DNA of 64,000 nucleotides from JBGSMF01 sp964651475 (GTDB lineage: Bacteria > Chloroflexota > Anaerolineae > Fen-1058), in the NCBI GenBank assembly GCA_964651475.1, contig CAZYXV010000014.1, forward strand, positions 1 to 64,000, given 5' to 3'. This document shows positions 25,401 to 36,600 of this stretch, piece by piece. The position numbers and the translations under genes were made by a program. The notes under the pieces are model-generated. The model was given only the letters and a program-made list of their open reading frames with translations. It made no database searches and was not told the DNA's origin. Positions within the stretch are counted from its first letter, which is position 1, and each line of letters starts with the position of its first letter.

Positions 25401-25827
25401 GCGCCTAACGTATTTCCATTCTATACTTTATCAACGTGCTCATTTTTCTTCAGAATGGGTGCCGTTTTGCTTGCCATACCCTCATAAGGAGACTGGTTCT
25501 GTCAAACAACAGGGCGCCTCAGAAAGGATTTTTTCACTTGCGCAGTTCCCCCTATCGTTGGCCTCATTCCCTGGTTGCATTCGTATGAGGCACCCTCCTG
25601 AAGGCGAGTAGGGGCGTAAGGGCCTACGCCCCTACCCTGCCCTTCTTGCAGGCGCGGGTCTGCGCGCTCGTTCACCCTGATCCAGATCAGATCCTACTTT
25701 ATAGTAGCATACTGTTGAAGGAATAGCAAATTCGCTGAGGAAAGGGGGTGATTGATGAGCCAATCCTCTCACATACTCTAACCAAATGCGTATAGAATAA
25801 ACCCCAATATTTTTAGGAGGAAAACGA
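25401..25827. other. 427-base gap before the large subtilase
   Basis: No gene is supported here. It contains the hairpin at 25608-25635 and, near 25695-25707, the AT-rich TACTTTATAGTA, which may belong to the subtilase promoter. The region between 25400 and 25600 shows nothing I can name. Confidence 0.5.
25608..25635. repeat. Palindromic repeat of the GTAGGGGCG family
   Basis: GTAGGGGCGTA (25608-25618) pairs perfectly with TACGCCCCTAC (25625-25635). The same outer arms recur in the terminator at 37172-37194, so this is a dispersed hairpin, perhaps with terminator activity. Confidence 0.7.
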
Positions 25828-28800
25828 ATGCGACGCAAGTTATGGACTGCAATCACCGTTGTGGTCTTGTTAAGCAGTTTATTGGGAGCATTGCCCTTAT
25901 CGGCCAGCGCGCCAGTCGAGGCAGTGCAATCATCGCCTCCACCTGGTGGAGAAGAGTCAGTACAAGCCCAAGCGCAAGTAACGGGCAAGCTCGCGCCTGA
26001 ACTGGCGATGAGCAAGCTTGATCCCGCGCTGCGCCAAGCGGCTGAAAAGGGCGGCAAAAACTTGGTCGAGTTGTACGTGGCGGCCAAGCCTGGCACCGAT
26101 TTAAGCAAGTACATGTCGGGCGTCATCGTGCAACCCATAATTTTGGGCAAGCAGAATATTTACGGCCAGGCAACCGCAGACACTCTGCTTGCCATTGCCC
26201 AGGAACCCGGCGTGATCGCGCTGGTCAGTGTGGGCAATGCGCGCGAAAAGCCATACGATCCAGAGGAGCAGGAGCGCCAACCTAACGCAGCGGCGGCCCA
26301 GGCACGCCTGGAAACGCTACGCGCTAACGAACTGACGTTTGCCCAAGCTCAAGCCCAGGCTGGCCAGGTAGGCACCCGGGGCTGGTTTGACGTTCAAGAT
26401 GGTCACAAGGCCGCCGCGGCCTGGGAAAAAGGGTTCACTGGCGAAGGCGTCGTCGTGGCAGTACTGGATGACGGCGTTGACTTTGCCCACCCCGACCTGC
26501 AAGGCACTTTTGCTCGCGTGACGGATGCAAATTCGCCCTATTATGGCTGGCCGATGGCCTTTTCAGAACTGTCAATGTGGTATTTCGTCCAGGACGTGAA
26601 CCTTGGCACGCATTATATCGCCAACAGTGCAGCAGGATCACACTGGAGCGATACGCAGTTTACGGTCGAGGCGCACGGGCCGTTTGGCGGCGGCACAGCC
26701 AAAGTTATGTACCAGCCAGTGGGCAGCGGAATCGCTCACGAATACACCATCCCAACCACCAGCCAGAGCAATTTTTACAAACTGGGCAGCCACCCCGATC
26801 AATGGTTAGCCACTTTGTACGGTGAGAGTGTGGCCGTGTTGGTGGTGGATGAGCACGTGGCTGGCGTGTACGATACGGTCTATGTTGACCTGGACAATGA
26901 CTATGACTTTACCGACGAAAAGCCGGCCACGCGAAACAGCCCCGAAATCTATCGCGACATGGATGGCGATGGCTATGCCGACATCTCGGGTGGTCTGCTG
27001 GTATGGGTCAGCAATGGCAACAACACACCGCCGGCGGCAGACTGGCTTTGGGGCATTACGTGCGCCAATGGCTCAGCCACGATGCAAGGCTGCCCAGACG
27101 CTGGCGAACTGGTGCAGTTTGCCGGCCCGTTTAATTATAGTGCTTCAAACTCACACGGCACGCTGTGCGCCTCTAACATTGTCGGTCAGGGCGTGATTGC
27201 TGGCGGCTTGAGCACGCAGCCATTCACGGAGGGCGGCGTGGTGCAGGGCGCAGCACGCGAGGCCCGCCTGATGGATTTTGGCGATCACTACAGCGGCGTT
27301 GACGAAAATGAATTTCTGGTGGCAGCTTACGGTTTCGACGGCGTCCCCAACACGGGCGACGAAGCTCAAATCCTCAGCAATAGCTACGGTCAATACTATC
27401 AAATGTGGGGAAGCTGGGGGTACATCGGCCGCCTGATCACAACGATCAATCTAACCGTTGCTCCCACTACACTGTGGATATTCTCGACTGGCAATGCTGG
27501 CCCAGGCTATGGCCCGCAGGAAGGCGACGGCAGTCCAACCACGTTGATGGTTGGCTCATCCACCCAGTATGGCTCGACGGACTGGGACTCGATCTTTAGC
27601 GCCGACCAGATCATGTACGGCGATCCCAATGCGTTCTACGCTCACGGCCCCAACCGTGATGGCTCATCCGGCGTGGACGTGCTGGCCAACGGCGGGCGCG
27701 GCTCGGGTGACGACAATCTCAACTTTGTTTTTGACGGTTGGACAGCCTGGCAAACCTGGGGCGGCACCAGCCGCTCAGCGCCTTTTGCGGCCGGTTCCAT
27801 GGCGCTGATTTATCAGGCTTATCGCGATCGCTACGGCGAGTGGCCCACCTGGGACGTCGCCAAAGCGCTGATCAAGAACGGCGCCGTCAACTCGGTCAGC
27901 AGCCCGTTCTTCCAGGGCGCAGGCGTGGTCAATGCAGATCGGGCGACGGACCTGGCGGCCGGCATCTATGGCGTGTACGCCACGCCCGACGAATGGCAGG
28001 TGGGCGACTGGGAAGGCGAAGAATATCTCAACTTTGCCAAAGTGGCTTACCCCGGCGACACCTTTACCAAGACCTATACGATTTATAACCCATCCGGCTA
28101 CGACATCAACGCGGGACTATCTGATGGTGTGATGACGCTCATCACCAAGACGCAGTTGACTTTTACCACCTCGGACCAGAGCGAGGAAAGCCCGTTCATG
28201 TTTAACACGCCGGACTACCTGATGGAATTGGATTCCGACCTGATCCCGGCCGACGCCGATGTGATGATCGTGCGTTTTGTTCAGCCATACGACACATTTG
28301 ACCCGGTCTATGATTTTACAGAGAACCCCAACAGTAGTTGGCGCTTTTTGTTGTACAACTGGACCGACCAGAATGGCGACGGCATGTTATGGGAAGACGC
28401 TAACAACAACGGCACAGTCAACCACACCGGCACCGGTCAGTTTAACAACGACGGGTTTGAGGTGATTGACTTTGCCAACACCGAGATCCAGGAAGGCGAA
28501 TACATCCGCGTGGACTATAATATGGGTGGGACGTCCGAGCAATTCATCGTGCGCGATCCGTTAGAGCGCATGGCGGACGGCTACTTTGTAGGCTGGCAGC
28601 ATCGCATCAATGACGGCACCGTCCCCACCACCACGTTCAAGATCGGCGTCGAGTTTTACAAGCGCGCTGATTGGAGCTGGCTCAGCCTGAGCCAGAACTC
28701 GGTGGCTGTGCCGGCGGAAGGAGAAGCGACGTTTGTCGCCACGCTGGCGATTCCGTCTGGCGCCGAACCTGGCGTTTACGAGGGCGTGGTCTTTATGAAT

Positions 28801-31800
28801 GATCCCGGCAACGCCCACCACGCCGCGCACGAAACTGCTTTGCCCGTCGTCGTCAATGTGATTTCCGACCTGCCCGACGGCGGCTCGTTCACATTGGGCG
28901 GCGAGCCAATGGCCGATACGATGTATCAGAACAGCTACACGTTCGGCTACTTTGGCTGGGCTGGCAGTGGCTGGGAGCACGGCATCGGCGACTGGCGGCA
29001 TTACTTTTTCAATGTTGACACCGCCGACATGGCAGCCGATAACCTGTTGATCCACACCTCATGGGACGGAACCTATCCAACAGACATCAACACCTGGATA
29101 CTCGGCCCCACCTACGACTGCGCCTCCAACGGCGCCGCGCCATGCGCGGCGTATGCACCTCGTCTGGGCCAGCCAGACCCAAGCGTGTTTGGCCCCTATA
29201 CGCTACAACCCATCGGTTCGAGCGACGTATTCCGCTATCACTCGGCCTATCCATTCCTGACCACCACAGGTGGGCCAGACGATTGGCTCAAAGTCCCATT
29301 GCAACGCAGCGGCCTGCACGAGATCGCGCTGCACACCGTGCTCTATGACGGCGAGCAATTGGCCGAACAATTCCAGGTGGATGTGGGCACGCTCAAGTTC
29401 GAGCCGACGATGGATCCGGCCGAAGGAACGGTCATCGCCGGATCGGTGGACGCCGTCGCGTTTACCGAAACTGGCACGATTGACCTGGAATTCACGCCCA
29501 CGTTGGCCGTCCCAGACCTGTACGCCACCCTGTCTGGCGGCCTGGCCACCAATCATTTTGATCACAACATCTACCTGCCCAACAGCGGCCAGTGCAACAA
29601 TGGCGCCTGGTGCGCGGATACGCAGTGGACGGCAATCACGCTTGACGCGCCAGACGCTACCCGTCTCCTGGTTTACATCCCTATGCCGGCTGGGGAAGAC
29701 GTTGACCTCTTTGTGTACCGCGATCAAAACGGCAACGGCCTACCGGATCAGGGAATTGATACGCTGGCCGGTTCGTCTACCAGGGGAGCCGGCAGTGATG
29801 ACTTTGTCTCTCTGACAAATCCTGCCGCTGGCACCTATCTCGTCGGTATTCTTGGCTGGAGCGTCACGGATCCCGGTATCTGGATAAACTGGTACCACGA
29901 AATCACCGCCCCCGGGCCGCTGCCGACCGACGAAGTAGACGTGTTTAACAATACAGTGAATGTAGGGCAAGATGAGCCGCTCAATCCGTTCTCGGCCAGT
30001 TACAGCATGACGGTTCATGCCGGTGAACGCGGGGCCGCCTTGCACGCCATGGTGTCCAACATCTGGCCTGACTCGGACATTGACTTGTATGTGACGGACA
30101 GCAGCGGCGCTATCGTCGCTCAATCCCAAACTAGAGGCAACGCCGACGATCAGGTTGACATCACGCCAGAGGAAGGCTATCGCTTCGAGAGCAGCGCCGC
30201 CTACACCATCTGGGTGCATGGCTTTGACGTCAACTTGCCGGCCGGATCGCTCGCCCTGCCAGTAAGTTTGCACGTGTGGTGGGATCAACTCAACGTGTGG
30301 CTCTCTGCGCAGGATCCTGATGTCCACGTGAGCGCCATCGGCGCAGGCGAAATGGTCAGCGTGACGCTGCACTTTGACAAGCCTGGCTGGATGCCCGGCA
30401 ACCCAGACCTGAGCGCCCGCCTGCTTGTCGGCCCGTCGGTCTTGCCTAATGCTTTCGACGAGTTGGTTACCATCGTCCGCGCTGACGCGCCGCCACAGGG
30501 CTGGCAATGGGACGAGGTACAGTACTCGGTGAACGTTCAAGCACCGCGCGGCAACCCGCCGTACTTTTACTGGGTCAACACGCCTGATGGAAGCGATTCC
30601 AGCACACTCATCGCCGCCCCAGGCGATGTCTTGACCTGGACAATGCGCGTCACCAACACATCAGCCTTTACCTCCGCCCCACTGCGTCCATTCCTGCCGG
30701 ACTATAATGCTTTCGGAGGCGGAGCGGATGCTTTGAGCTTTAGCTCGTTCGTCTATACTCCATCAGTAGGCACCACTACTGCCGTTCCGTGGCCAGGGTT
30801 TGGAACGCGCATCTATTGGGAAGGTTCGCTCGGTCCTGGCGAGGCCATCGAGGTAATCTATACCACCGAGGTCAACCGGGCAGGGTGGGATCTCGGCTAC
30901 TTTGGCGGCACGGGCGTTCGTGAAGGCACCCTCGGGAATCAATACATTGGGGGCTTGCGCCCGACTGATCCAAAGGTGTGGGTATTCTGGGATTACACGT
31001 TGTTCAACACAACCGGCTCCAGCAAGCAATCCAGCCTGCCAGTGGTGGAACCCGGCGAGGCCTTTGATTATACGATTCACCTGGCCAATCCCAGCGCGGA
31101 GGATACATCGGTCTACTTCTCTGACCCGCTGCCCGAGGAGGTAACGTTTGTTTCTGCCACGGGCGGCGCAACGTACAACGCCGCCGAGCGCACTGTCGTT
31201 TGGAGTGGCCTGCTGCCGGGCACGGCTCTCGACTCGGTCAACTTTAATATCCGCGTCACAGCCAACACCGGGCTGGCCGATGGCGTCGAGATCGCGAACC
31301 ACGCGATGCTGTCGGACAAGTTCGAGGGACAGGTCATCGCCAACCTGTGGGCCTTTACCGATGTTGATGATGGTGTATCACCTGACCTGTCCATCAAAAA
31401 GACCGTGAACACCCTGTGGGCGACCACGGGCGATGCGCTTGCCTACACTATCGTCTTTAGCAACGATGGGAACGAGGCTGCGGAAGATGCAGTTGTGGAA
31501 GACGAGATTCCAATGTACCTGGACGTGATAACGAACAGCTTGAGGATTGACCAGGGCGCAGGCGCGGTTGCCCTCCCCGCAGATGCTTACGACGACGACA
31601 CACACACCTTGACGTGGATGGGCGACCTGGCTGCAGGCGACACTTACACCATCACCCTGCAGGCCACCGTCAACGATCACGCTACACACAACCTGGCGTT
31701 GATCAACCCGGCTCTTGTGATGGCTGACAATTACGCCGGCGAAGCGTACAGCAGCGCTTTGACCGAGATCCACGTCGCACTGTACATCTACTTGCCCATC

Positions 31801-31821
31801 ATCTTTAAAGCCGCACCCTAG
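25828..31821 (+). CDS. Giant secreted subtilisin-like (S8) protease
   Basis: The 1997-residue protein has a signal peptide (1-27), then an S8 domain with Asp214 (LDDGVDFAHPD), His443 (NSHGTLCASN) and Ser648 (GGTSRSAPFAAG). About 230 residues separate Asp and His, where ordinary subtilases have 30-60, so there is an inserted domain containing acidic DxDxDG-like segments. Residues 700-1997 contain several beta-sandwich and pre-peptidase-like domains and at least two DUF11 repeats. The end is YIYLPIIFKAAP, the shared C-terminal motif. AGGAGG precedes the ATG. It begins a run of three secreted peptidase-like genes. Confidence 0.9.
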   Translation: MRRKLWTAITVVVLLSSLLGALPLSASAPVEAVQSSPPPGGEESVQAQAQVTGKLAPELAMSKLDPALRQAAEKGGKNLVELYVAAKPGTDLSKYMSGVIVQPIILGKQNIYGQATADTLLAIAQEPGVIALVSVGNAREKPYDPEEQERQPNAAAAQARLETLRANELTFAQAQAQAGQVGTRGWFDVQDGHKAAAAWEKGFTGEGVVVAVLDDGVDFAHPDLQGTFARVTDANSPYYGWPMAFSELSMWYFVQDVNLGTHYIANSAAGSHWSDTQFTVEAHGPFGGGTAKVMYQPVGSGIAHEYTIPTTSQSNFYKLGSHPDQWLATLYGESVAVLVVDEHVAGVYDTVYVDLDNDYDFTDEKPATRNSPEIYRDMDGDGYADISGGLLVWVSNGNNTPPAADWLWGITCANGSATMQGCPDAGELVQFAGPFNYSASNSHGTLCASNIVGQGVIAGGLSTQPFTEGGVVQGAAREARLMDFGDHYSGVDENEFLVAAYGFDGVPNTGDEAQILSNSYGQYYQMWGSWGYIGRLITTINLTVAPTTLWIFSTGNAGPGYGPQEGDGSPTTLMVGSSTQYGSTDWDSIFSADQIMYGDPNAFYAHGPNRDGSSGVDVLANGGRGSGDDNLNFVFDGWTAWQTWGGTSRSAPFAAGSMALIYQAYRDRYGEWPTWDVAKALIKNGAVNSVSSPFFQGAGVVNADRATDLAAGIYGVYATPDEWQVGDWEGEEYLNFAKVAYPGDTFTKTYTIYNPSGYDINAGLSDGVMTLITKTQLTFTTSDQSEESPFMFNTPDYLMELDSDLIPADADVMIVRFVQPYDTFDPVYDFTENPNSSWRFLLYNWTDQNGDGMLWEDANNNGTVNHTGTGQFNNDGFEVIDFANTEIQEGEYIRVDYNMGGTSEQFIVRDPLERMADGYFVGWQHRINDGTVPTTTFKIGVEFYKRADWSWLSLSQNSVAVPAEGEATFVATLAIPSGAEPGVYEGVVFMNDPGNAHHAAHETALPVVVNVISDLPDGGSFTLGGEPMADTMYQNSYTFGYFGWAGSGWEHGIGDWRHYFFNVDTADMAADNLLIHTSWDGTYPTDINTWILGPTYDCASNGAAPCAAYAPRLGQPDPSVFGPYTLQPIGSSDVFRYHSAYPFLTTTGGPDDWLKVPLQRSGLHEIALHTVLYDGEQLAEQFQVDVGTLKFEPTMDPAEGTVIAGSVDAVAFTETGTIDLEFTPTLAVPDLYATLSGGLATNHFDHNIYLPNSGQCNNGAWCADTQWTAITLDAPDATRLLVYIPMPAGEDVDLFVYRDQNGNGLPDQGIDTLAGSSTRGAGSDDFVSLTNPAAGTYLVGILGWSVTDPGIWINWYHEITAPGPLPTDEVDVFNNTVNVGQDEPLNPFSASYSMTVHAGERGAALHAMVSNIWPDSDIDLYVTDSSGAIVAQSQTRGNADDQVDITPEEGYRFESSAAYTIWVHGFDVNLPAGSLALPVSLHVWWDQLNVWLSAQDPDVHVSAIGAGEMVSVTLHFDKPGWMPGNPDLSARLLVGPSVLPNAFDELVTIVRADAPPQGWQWDEVQYSVNVQAPRGNPPYFYWVNTPDGSDSSTLIAAPGDVLTWTMRVTNTSAFTSAPLRPFLPDYNAFGGGADALSFSSFVYTPSVGTTTAVPWPGFGTRIYWEGSLGPGEAIEVIYTTEVNRAGWDLGYFGGTGVREGTLGNQYIGGLRPTDPKVWVFWDYTLFNTTGSSKQSSLPVVEPGEAFDYTIHLANPSAEDTSVYFSDPLPEEVTFVSATGGATYNAAERTVVWSGLLPGTALDSVNFNIRVTANTGLADGVEIANHAMLSDKFEGQVIANLWAFTDVDDGVSPDLSIKKTVNTLWATTGDALAYTIVFSNDGNEAAEDAVVEDEIPMYLDVITNSLRIDQGAGAVALPADAYDDDTHTLTWMGDLAAGDTYTITLQATVNDHATHNLALINPALVMADNYAGEAYSSALTEIHVALYIYLPIIFKAAP

Positions 31822-31836
31822 TCCATAGGGTTATAA

Positions 31837-31864
31837 AGCCCCCGGCTATAGCCGGGGGCTTTTG
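31837..31864 (+). terminator. Terminator after the giant subtilase
   Basis: AGCCCCCGGC (31837-31846) and GCCGGGGGCT (31851-31860) form a perfect stem with loop TATA and then TTTT. Confidence 0.9.
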
Positions 31865-31905
31865 TTGCAGCAGGATACTGGAATAAAACTCGCCATCAAG
31901 AAACC

Positions 31906-33504
31906 ATGCCCAAAAGCAAAGATACCTTTCTCTCCTGCGGAGCGATTGCACCTCCGGACATAATCGGCATAGTATGCCTCAGCCTGACCATCCTCATCCT
32001 CAGCAGCGCGCCCTACCCTGCCGCTGCATCGTCTCCTTCCACCAGTCTGCTGGTACAGTTACGCGAGGACGTATCACCAGAACACGCCGGCAATCTCTTT
32101 GACTCCCTGGAATTGCACGTCGAGCGGCAAATCCCCCACCTTGGAGTGTGGCAAGTTCACGGCCAGCCGATGGCCCGCACCGAGGCTTTGCTCTCGGCGC
32201 TAGATCAAAATCCAGACGTGTTGTGGGTGGAGCAGAACGGCATGGTTCACACCGCTGACATTGTGCCAAACGATAACTTTTACCAGGCCCGGCAGTGGAA
32301 CCTGCGGAAAATCGGCCTACCCCATGCCTGGCTCTTTACTAGCGGCAACGCCAATCCCATTGCCATCATTGACACAGGGATAGACCTCGACCACCCTGAT
32401 TTGGTCGCCAAGCTCTGGATCAACGCTCAAGAGATAGCCGGCAACGGCGCAGACGACGACGGCAACGGTTATATAGACGACGTCAGTGGATGGGATTTCG
32501 TACACGACAACAATCAGCCAGACGATGACGAGGGACACGGCAGCCACATGGCAAGCATCGCCGCCGCCAGTACAAACAACAAAATCGGCATCGCCGGCAT
32601 ATCGTGGCATGCCGCCCTCATGCCGCTCAAGGCGCTGAGCGGCCAGGGTACCGGATACTGGGCCGACGTGGCAGAGGCTATCGTCTATGCCGCGGACAAT
32701 GGCGCTCACATTGTAAATCTGAGCTTTGGGAGCAACCAATCATCGCAGACCATCGAGGCCGCCGTACAGTATGCACAAAGCCGCAACTGCTTATTGGTGG
32801 CGGCAGCGGGTAACAACGATATTCAACCCACACCAGTGGAATATCCAGCAGCATTGCCGGGTGTAATGGCCGTCGCCGCCGCCACCGCCGATGACACGAT
32901 CGCCACCTTTAGCAATCGCGGGCAAGTTGACGTGGCCGCGCCCGGCGTGGATGTTTTAGGCGGAAGCAAAAATGGCTCTTATTTTCTAGGCAGCGGCACT
33001 TCAGTGGCGGCCGCCCACATTAGCGGTGTGGCAGCGTTGATCTGGGCAGCGCGCCCCGAACTTTCGGCCAGCCAGGTAGCGCAAGTCATTACCCAAACCG
33101 CGCACGATATTTTTCCACTCGGTTGGGACACATCGAGCGGTTGGGGAAGAGTAGACGCTTATTTGGCTGTGCTCGACGCCGTTTGCCCCCAGGTACAACT
33201 GGCAGCCGCTTCCACTTCAATCATGGTAAGTGGAGAGCAAGTGGCACTGACCGCCACCGTCACCTTTAGCGGCACTGTCACATTGCCTGCGCCGGATGGC
33301 GTGCCCGTCGCCCTTTTCGCTAAAGGTGGGCAGGTAACACCGACCGAATTGGCCACGCATGGGGGAATAGCCACAGCGACCTTTGCCTCCGGCGCATTGC
33401 CCGGGCAAGCTGTGATCTCTGCCAGTGTAGGGCATTACCTCGGCACAGTGAGCATCAAGCTCTGGGCTTATCAACTCTATTTACCATTTGTGTTCAAGCC
33501 GTGA
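31906..33504 (+). CDS. Secreted subtilisin-like (S8) protease
   Basis: The 532-residue protein has an N-terminal hydrophobic export segment (about 20-45), an I9-like propeptide (about 48-115) and a compact S8 domain with Asp156 (IIDTGID), His211 (GHGSHMA) and Ser366 (GTSVAAAH). A single Ig-like domain follows. It ends with LYLPFVFKP, the shared motif. No strong ribosome site is seen before the ATG at 31906, so the true start might be slightly different. A terminator separates it from the upstream protease gene. Confidence 0.9.
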   Translation: MPKSKDTFLSCGAIAPPDIIGIVCLSLTILILSSAPYPAAASSPSTSLLVQLREDVSPEHAGNLFDSLELHVERQIPHLGVWQVHGQPMARTEALLSALDQNPDVLWVEQNGMVHTADIVPNDNFYQARQWNLRKIGLPHAWLFTSGNANPIAIIDTGIDLDHPDLVAKLWINAQEIAGNGADDDGNGYIDDVSGWDFVHDNNQPDDDEGHGSHMASIAAASTNNKIGIAGISWHAALMPLKALSGQGTGYWADVAEAIVYAADNGAHIVNLSFGSNQSSQTIEAAVQYAQSRNCLLVAAAGNNDIQPTPVEYPAALPGVMAVAAATADDTIATFSNRGQVDVAAPGVDVLGGSKNGSYFLGSGTSVAAAHISGVAALIWAARPELSASQVAQVITQTAHDIFPLGWDTSSGWGRVDAYLAVLDAVCPQVQLAAASTSIMVSGEQVALTATVTFSGTVTLPAPDGVPVALFAKGGQVTPTELATHGGIATATFASGALPGQAVISASVGHYLGTVSIKLWAYQLYLPFVFKP

Positions 33505-33611
33505 GCGAACAATCTCTTTCCAAAAAGGAGGTGATAGCTATAGCGCGTTCTACAAAAAGCCACCGTTCGTAAAAAGTATATCACAAACAAAATCATAGAG
33601 GAGGAAAAATC

Positions 33612-36600
33612 ATGTCTCGCAAGTTACTTAATGTATTGCTCATCGTGGTGTTGATGAGCACTGTGCTGGCAGTGTTGCCCGTCAGCGCATCGGTCCCCCT
33701 ACCCGAAGACACGGCAGTCCCCACGATTGCCAAACGACCGCCGATAGCCATCAGCACCATCAAGCCGGCCGGCATTCGCCTGGCGCGCCCGCGCGCTGAA
33801 AGGATCGAGGCGCAACTGCGCGGGGAAGGCGTCATCCCGCTGAACGCAACGACCGAGCAAATCCAGGCAGCAGTGGATGATTATTATGAGAACCGCTTTG
33901 CCAAAATGTCCATTGACTGGGTGTCTCCCAGGGTCGAGCAACAGGCGCTCCAGCGCGAAGCCGAGTTGGCCAAGCTCTATACAGAAAATGCACCGGCTGG
34001 CGCGTTAGCAGTGCAGCCGGTCACGGCCACCGTCTTTGTATTGGCGGTGGATTTTGGTGCGGTCAACGAGGCTATTACATTGCCTGTATTGAGCGGCACC
34101 GTCTGCATCACTCAAACCCTGTACTTTACCGGGCCACTGAAAGGTGAAATTCCGCAGCCCGACCCGCACGACAACTTTTCGATCTGGTACTCGCCCACGC
34201 AGGTGGCCGATGTCACATTCTATAACAATCTTGTCTTTGGCTACGAGGGCATCGGGCGCGTGCGCAATAACCTGACCGACCCGCACGACGGCCTGCCCGG
34301 CATCAACCTGGCCGGCTATACGGTGCAAGACTATTACGACCACGTGGCCGGCGATGGCAACGTCTATATCACAGGCACCATTGACGGCTGGATTACTCTC
34401 GACCACAGCGAGGCCTACTATGGCGCCAATCAGTGCGGCAATCCCAACAGCATTGGCGGCGGCGTTCCTGGCGTACCAATGGGGCAGGCAGTTGTAGACG
34501 CCATCAATGTCTATAGCGAAACTCACCCCGCTTACTATACAGACACAAGCGCCGATGCGTTCTGGCCCAAGTACGACGCCAACCACGATGGCACTCTAGA
34601 CACAATGTGGATTATCTACTCCGGCATTGCCGAGGAATCCGGCGGTGGACCGCTGGGCGGCTTTGCCCTGTGGTCGCATAGCTGGTCTCTAAGCTCCCAG
34701 GGTTGGTATCCAAATGGATACAAAGTCTACGAAGGCGACGTGCTGACCACCACTGACGACATCTACGTTGACCCCTATACCATGCAGCCAGAAAGCCTCG
34801 ACCTGGGCGTGGTGGCCGAAGAGTTTGGGCACAACTTTTTTGGTTTGCCTGACCTGTACGTCACCGACGGCGCCCAAAACTCGGTGGGCTTTTGGAACAT
34901 CATGTCCAACGGCGCCTGGGGCGGACCGCTGGGCGGCGCCAAGCCGGCCGGCATGCCGCTGTGGTTCCGCATGATTGCCCAGTGCGGTCAAGATGTGGGC
35001 GGCAACCCAATCTTTTGTAACTGGCAAGAACCCATGGTCACCCGTGACTATATGGATCCAGCAGCCGACATCACCATCAGCTATTTGGAAAAAACACCCG
35101 CCGGTGTGGACAAGGGCATCCGCATCAACCTGCCGGATGTTCCCGAATACATCCCCAACCATGGCGGGACGGGTAAGGGCGCCTATGCTCGCAGCGCCAA
35201 CAATGTTGACCTGACGCTCGACCGCCAGATCCCTATCGGCGCTTCGGCCAATGGCATCTTGACCATGACTGTCTACTGGGACGCCGAACTAGACTATGAC
35301 TATGGCTACGTGATGGTCAACGATGTTCTGGTCCACGATACCACCGGTTTCATGACCGACGCCAATCCCAACGGCGGCAACCTTGGTTGGGGACTGACTG
35401 GCCAAGGCTCCGGGACGCTCAGCTTTGACTTGTCGGCCTACGCGGGAACGACGATTAAATTGAGCCTGCGCCACGTGTGCGACTCGGGCACCAATTCACC
35501 TGGCGTGTGGGTAGATAACGTCACGCTCGATGGTGTGTTACTTGACAACTTTGAAGCGGCCACCGCGCCAGGCACCTTCCCCAACTGGACCAACTCGGAG
35601 CCTGGTTGGCAAGTTGTGCCTGTGGATCTCACTCACGAAAGCTACTACCTGGTCGAATGGCGCACGGCTACCAAGTACGACAGCACATTCCAGGATCCGG
35701 GCGGCTATGCCTTTGTGGACCCGCTCCACGTCGAGCGCATACCGTACAACATCCCCGGTGCGCTACTGTACTATCGCAATGCGTACTACCCCCACTCGCT
35801 CAGCCAGCGCCAGAATTACGCAGATCCACCCAGCTATGGCCCCAAGACCAAATTGCTGGTGGTGGATATGAACTCTATGCCATTGCGCATGGGAGAAACG
35901 CCAGAAACCTACCAGGGCATCATGAACTCACGGCAAGCCAGTTACGACGCCGCCTTGACGCTGCAATCCACCGAGGGCTTTACAATTACCGCGTTCCAAA
36001 CCGGCGGTCGCCTGTATGTTGGCCCGTGGTACTATCCACCCCAACCAGCGGTGACAAACTTTAACGATGCCAAGGGTTACTATCCCGGCTTTTACACTGG
36101 CACCCCCTGCACGGGCAGTATATGCTACACCAACCGTGATGGCAGTGTAGTGATTCCAGCGCGTAACCTATACAGCACCCGCATCACAACGTTTGATGAA
36201 ACACCCTATCTTCCCTATTACGACTTTCCGCTGTCGTGGTGGGGGCTTGGAGATTCTTGGTTCGGCAGCGGCAATCCTGGCGATGACAATGTACAGTATG
36301 GCGTCAACATTGAACTGCTTTCCAAGGCGCCCGACGACTCGACGGCCACGCTACGCGTGTACAATCAGGCAGTAACCTTTGACACGACGTACGAGCCGGA
36401 TGTGGTTTCGGCTCACGGTGTGTATACCGTAACCTACACGACAATTGTGGCGAACGAAGGTGGCAGCGTTGCTCCCAATGTCGGTGTAACCTACACGCTC
36501 GACGCAGCATTGACCTTTGTCACAATGACGCAAGAGGTCGAGCCTGGCGGCACTTTTGTCCTTGTCGGGGCGATTGATCCTGACGTGCCGAGCTGGCAGG

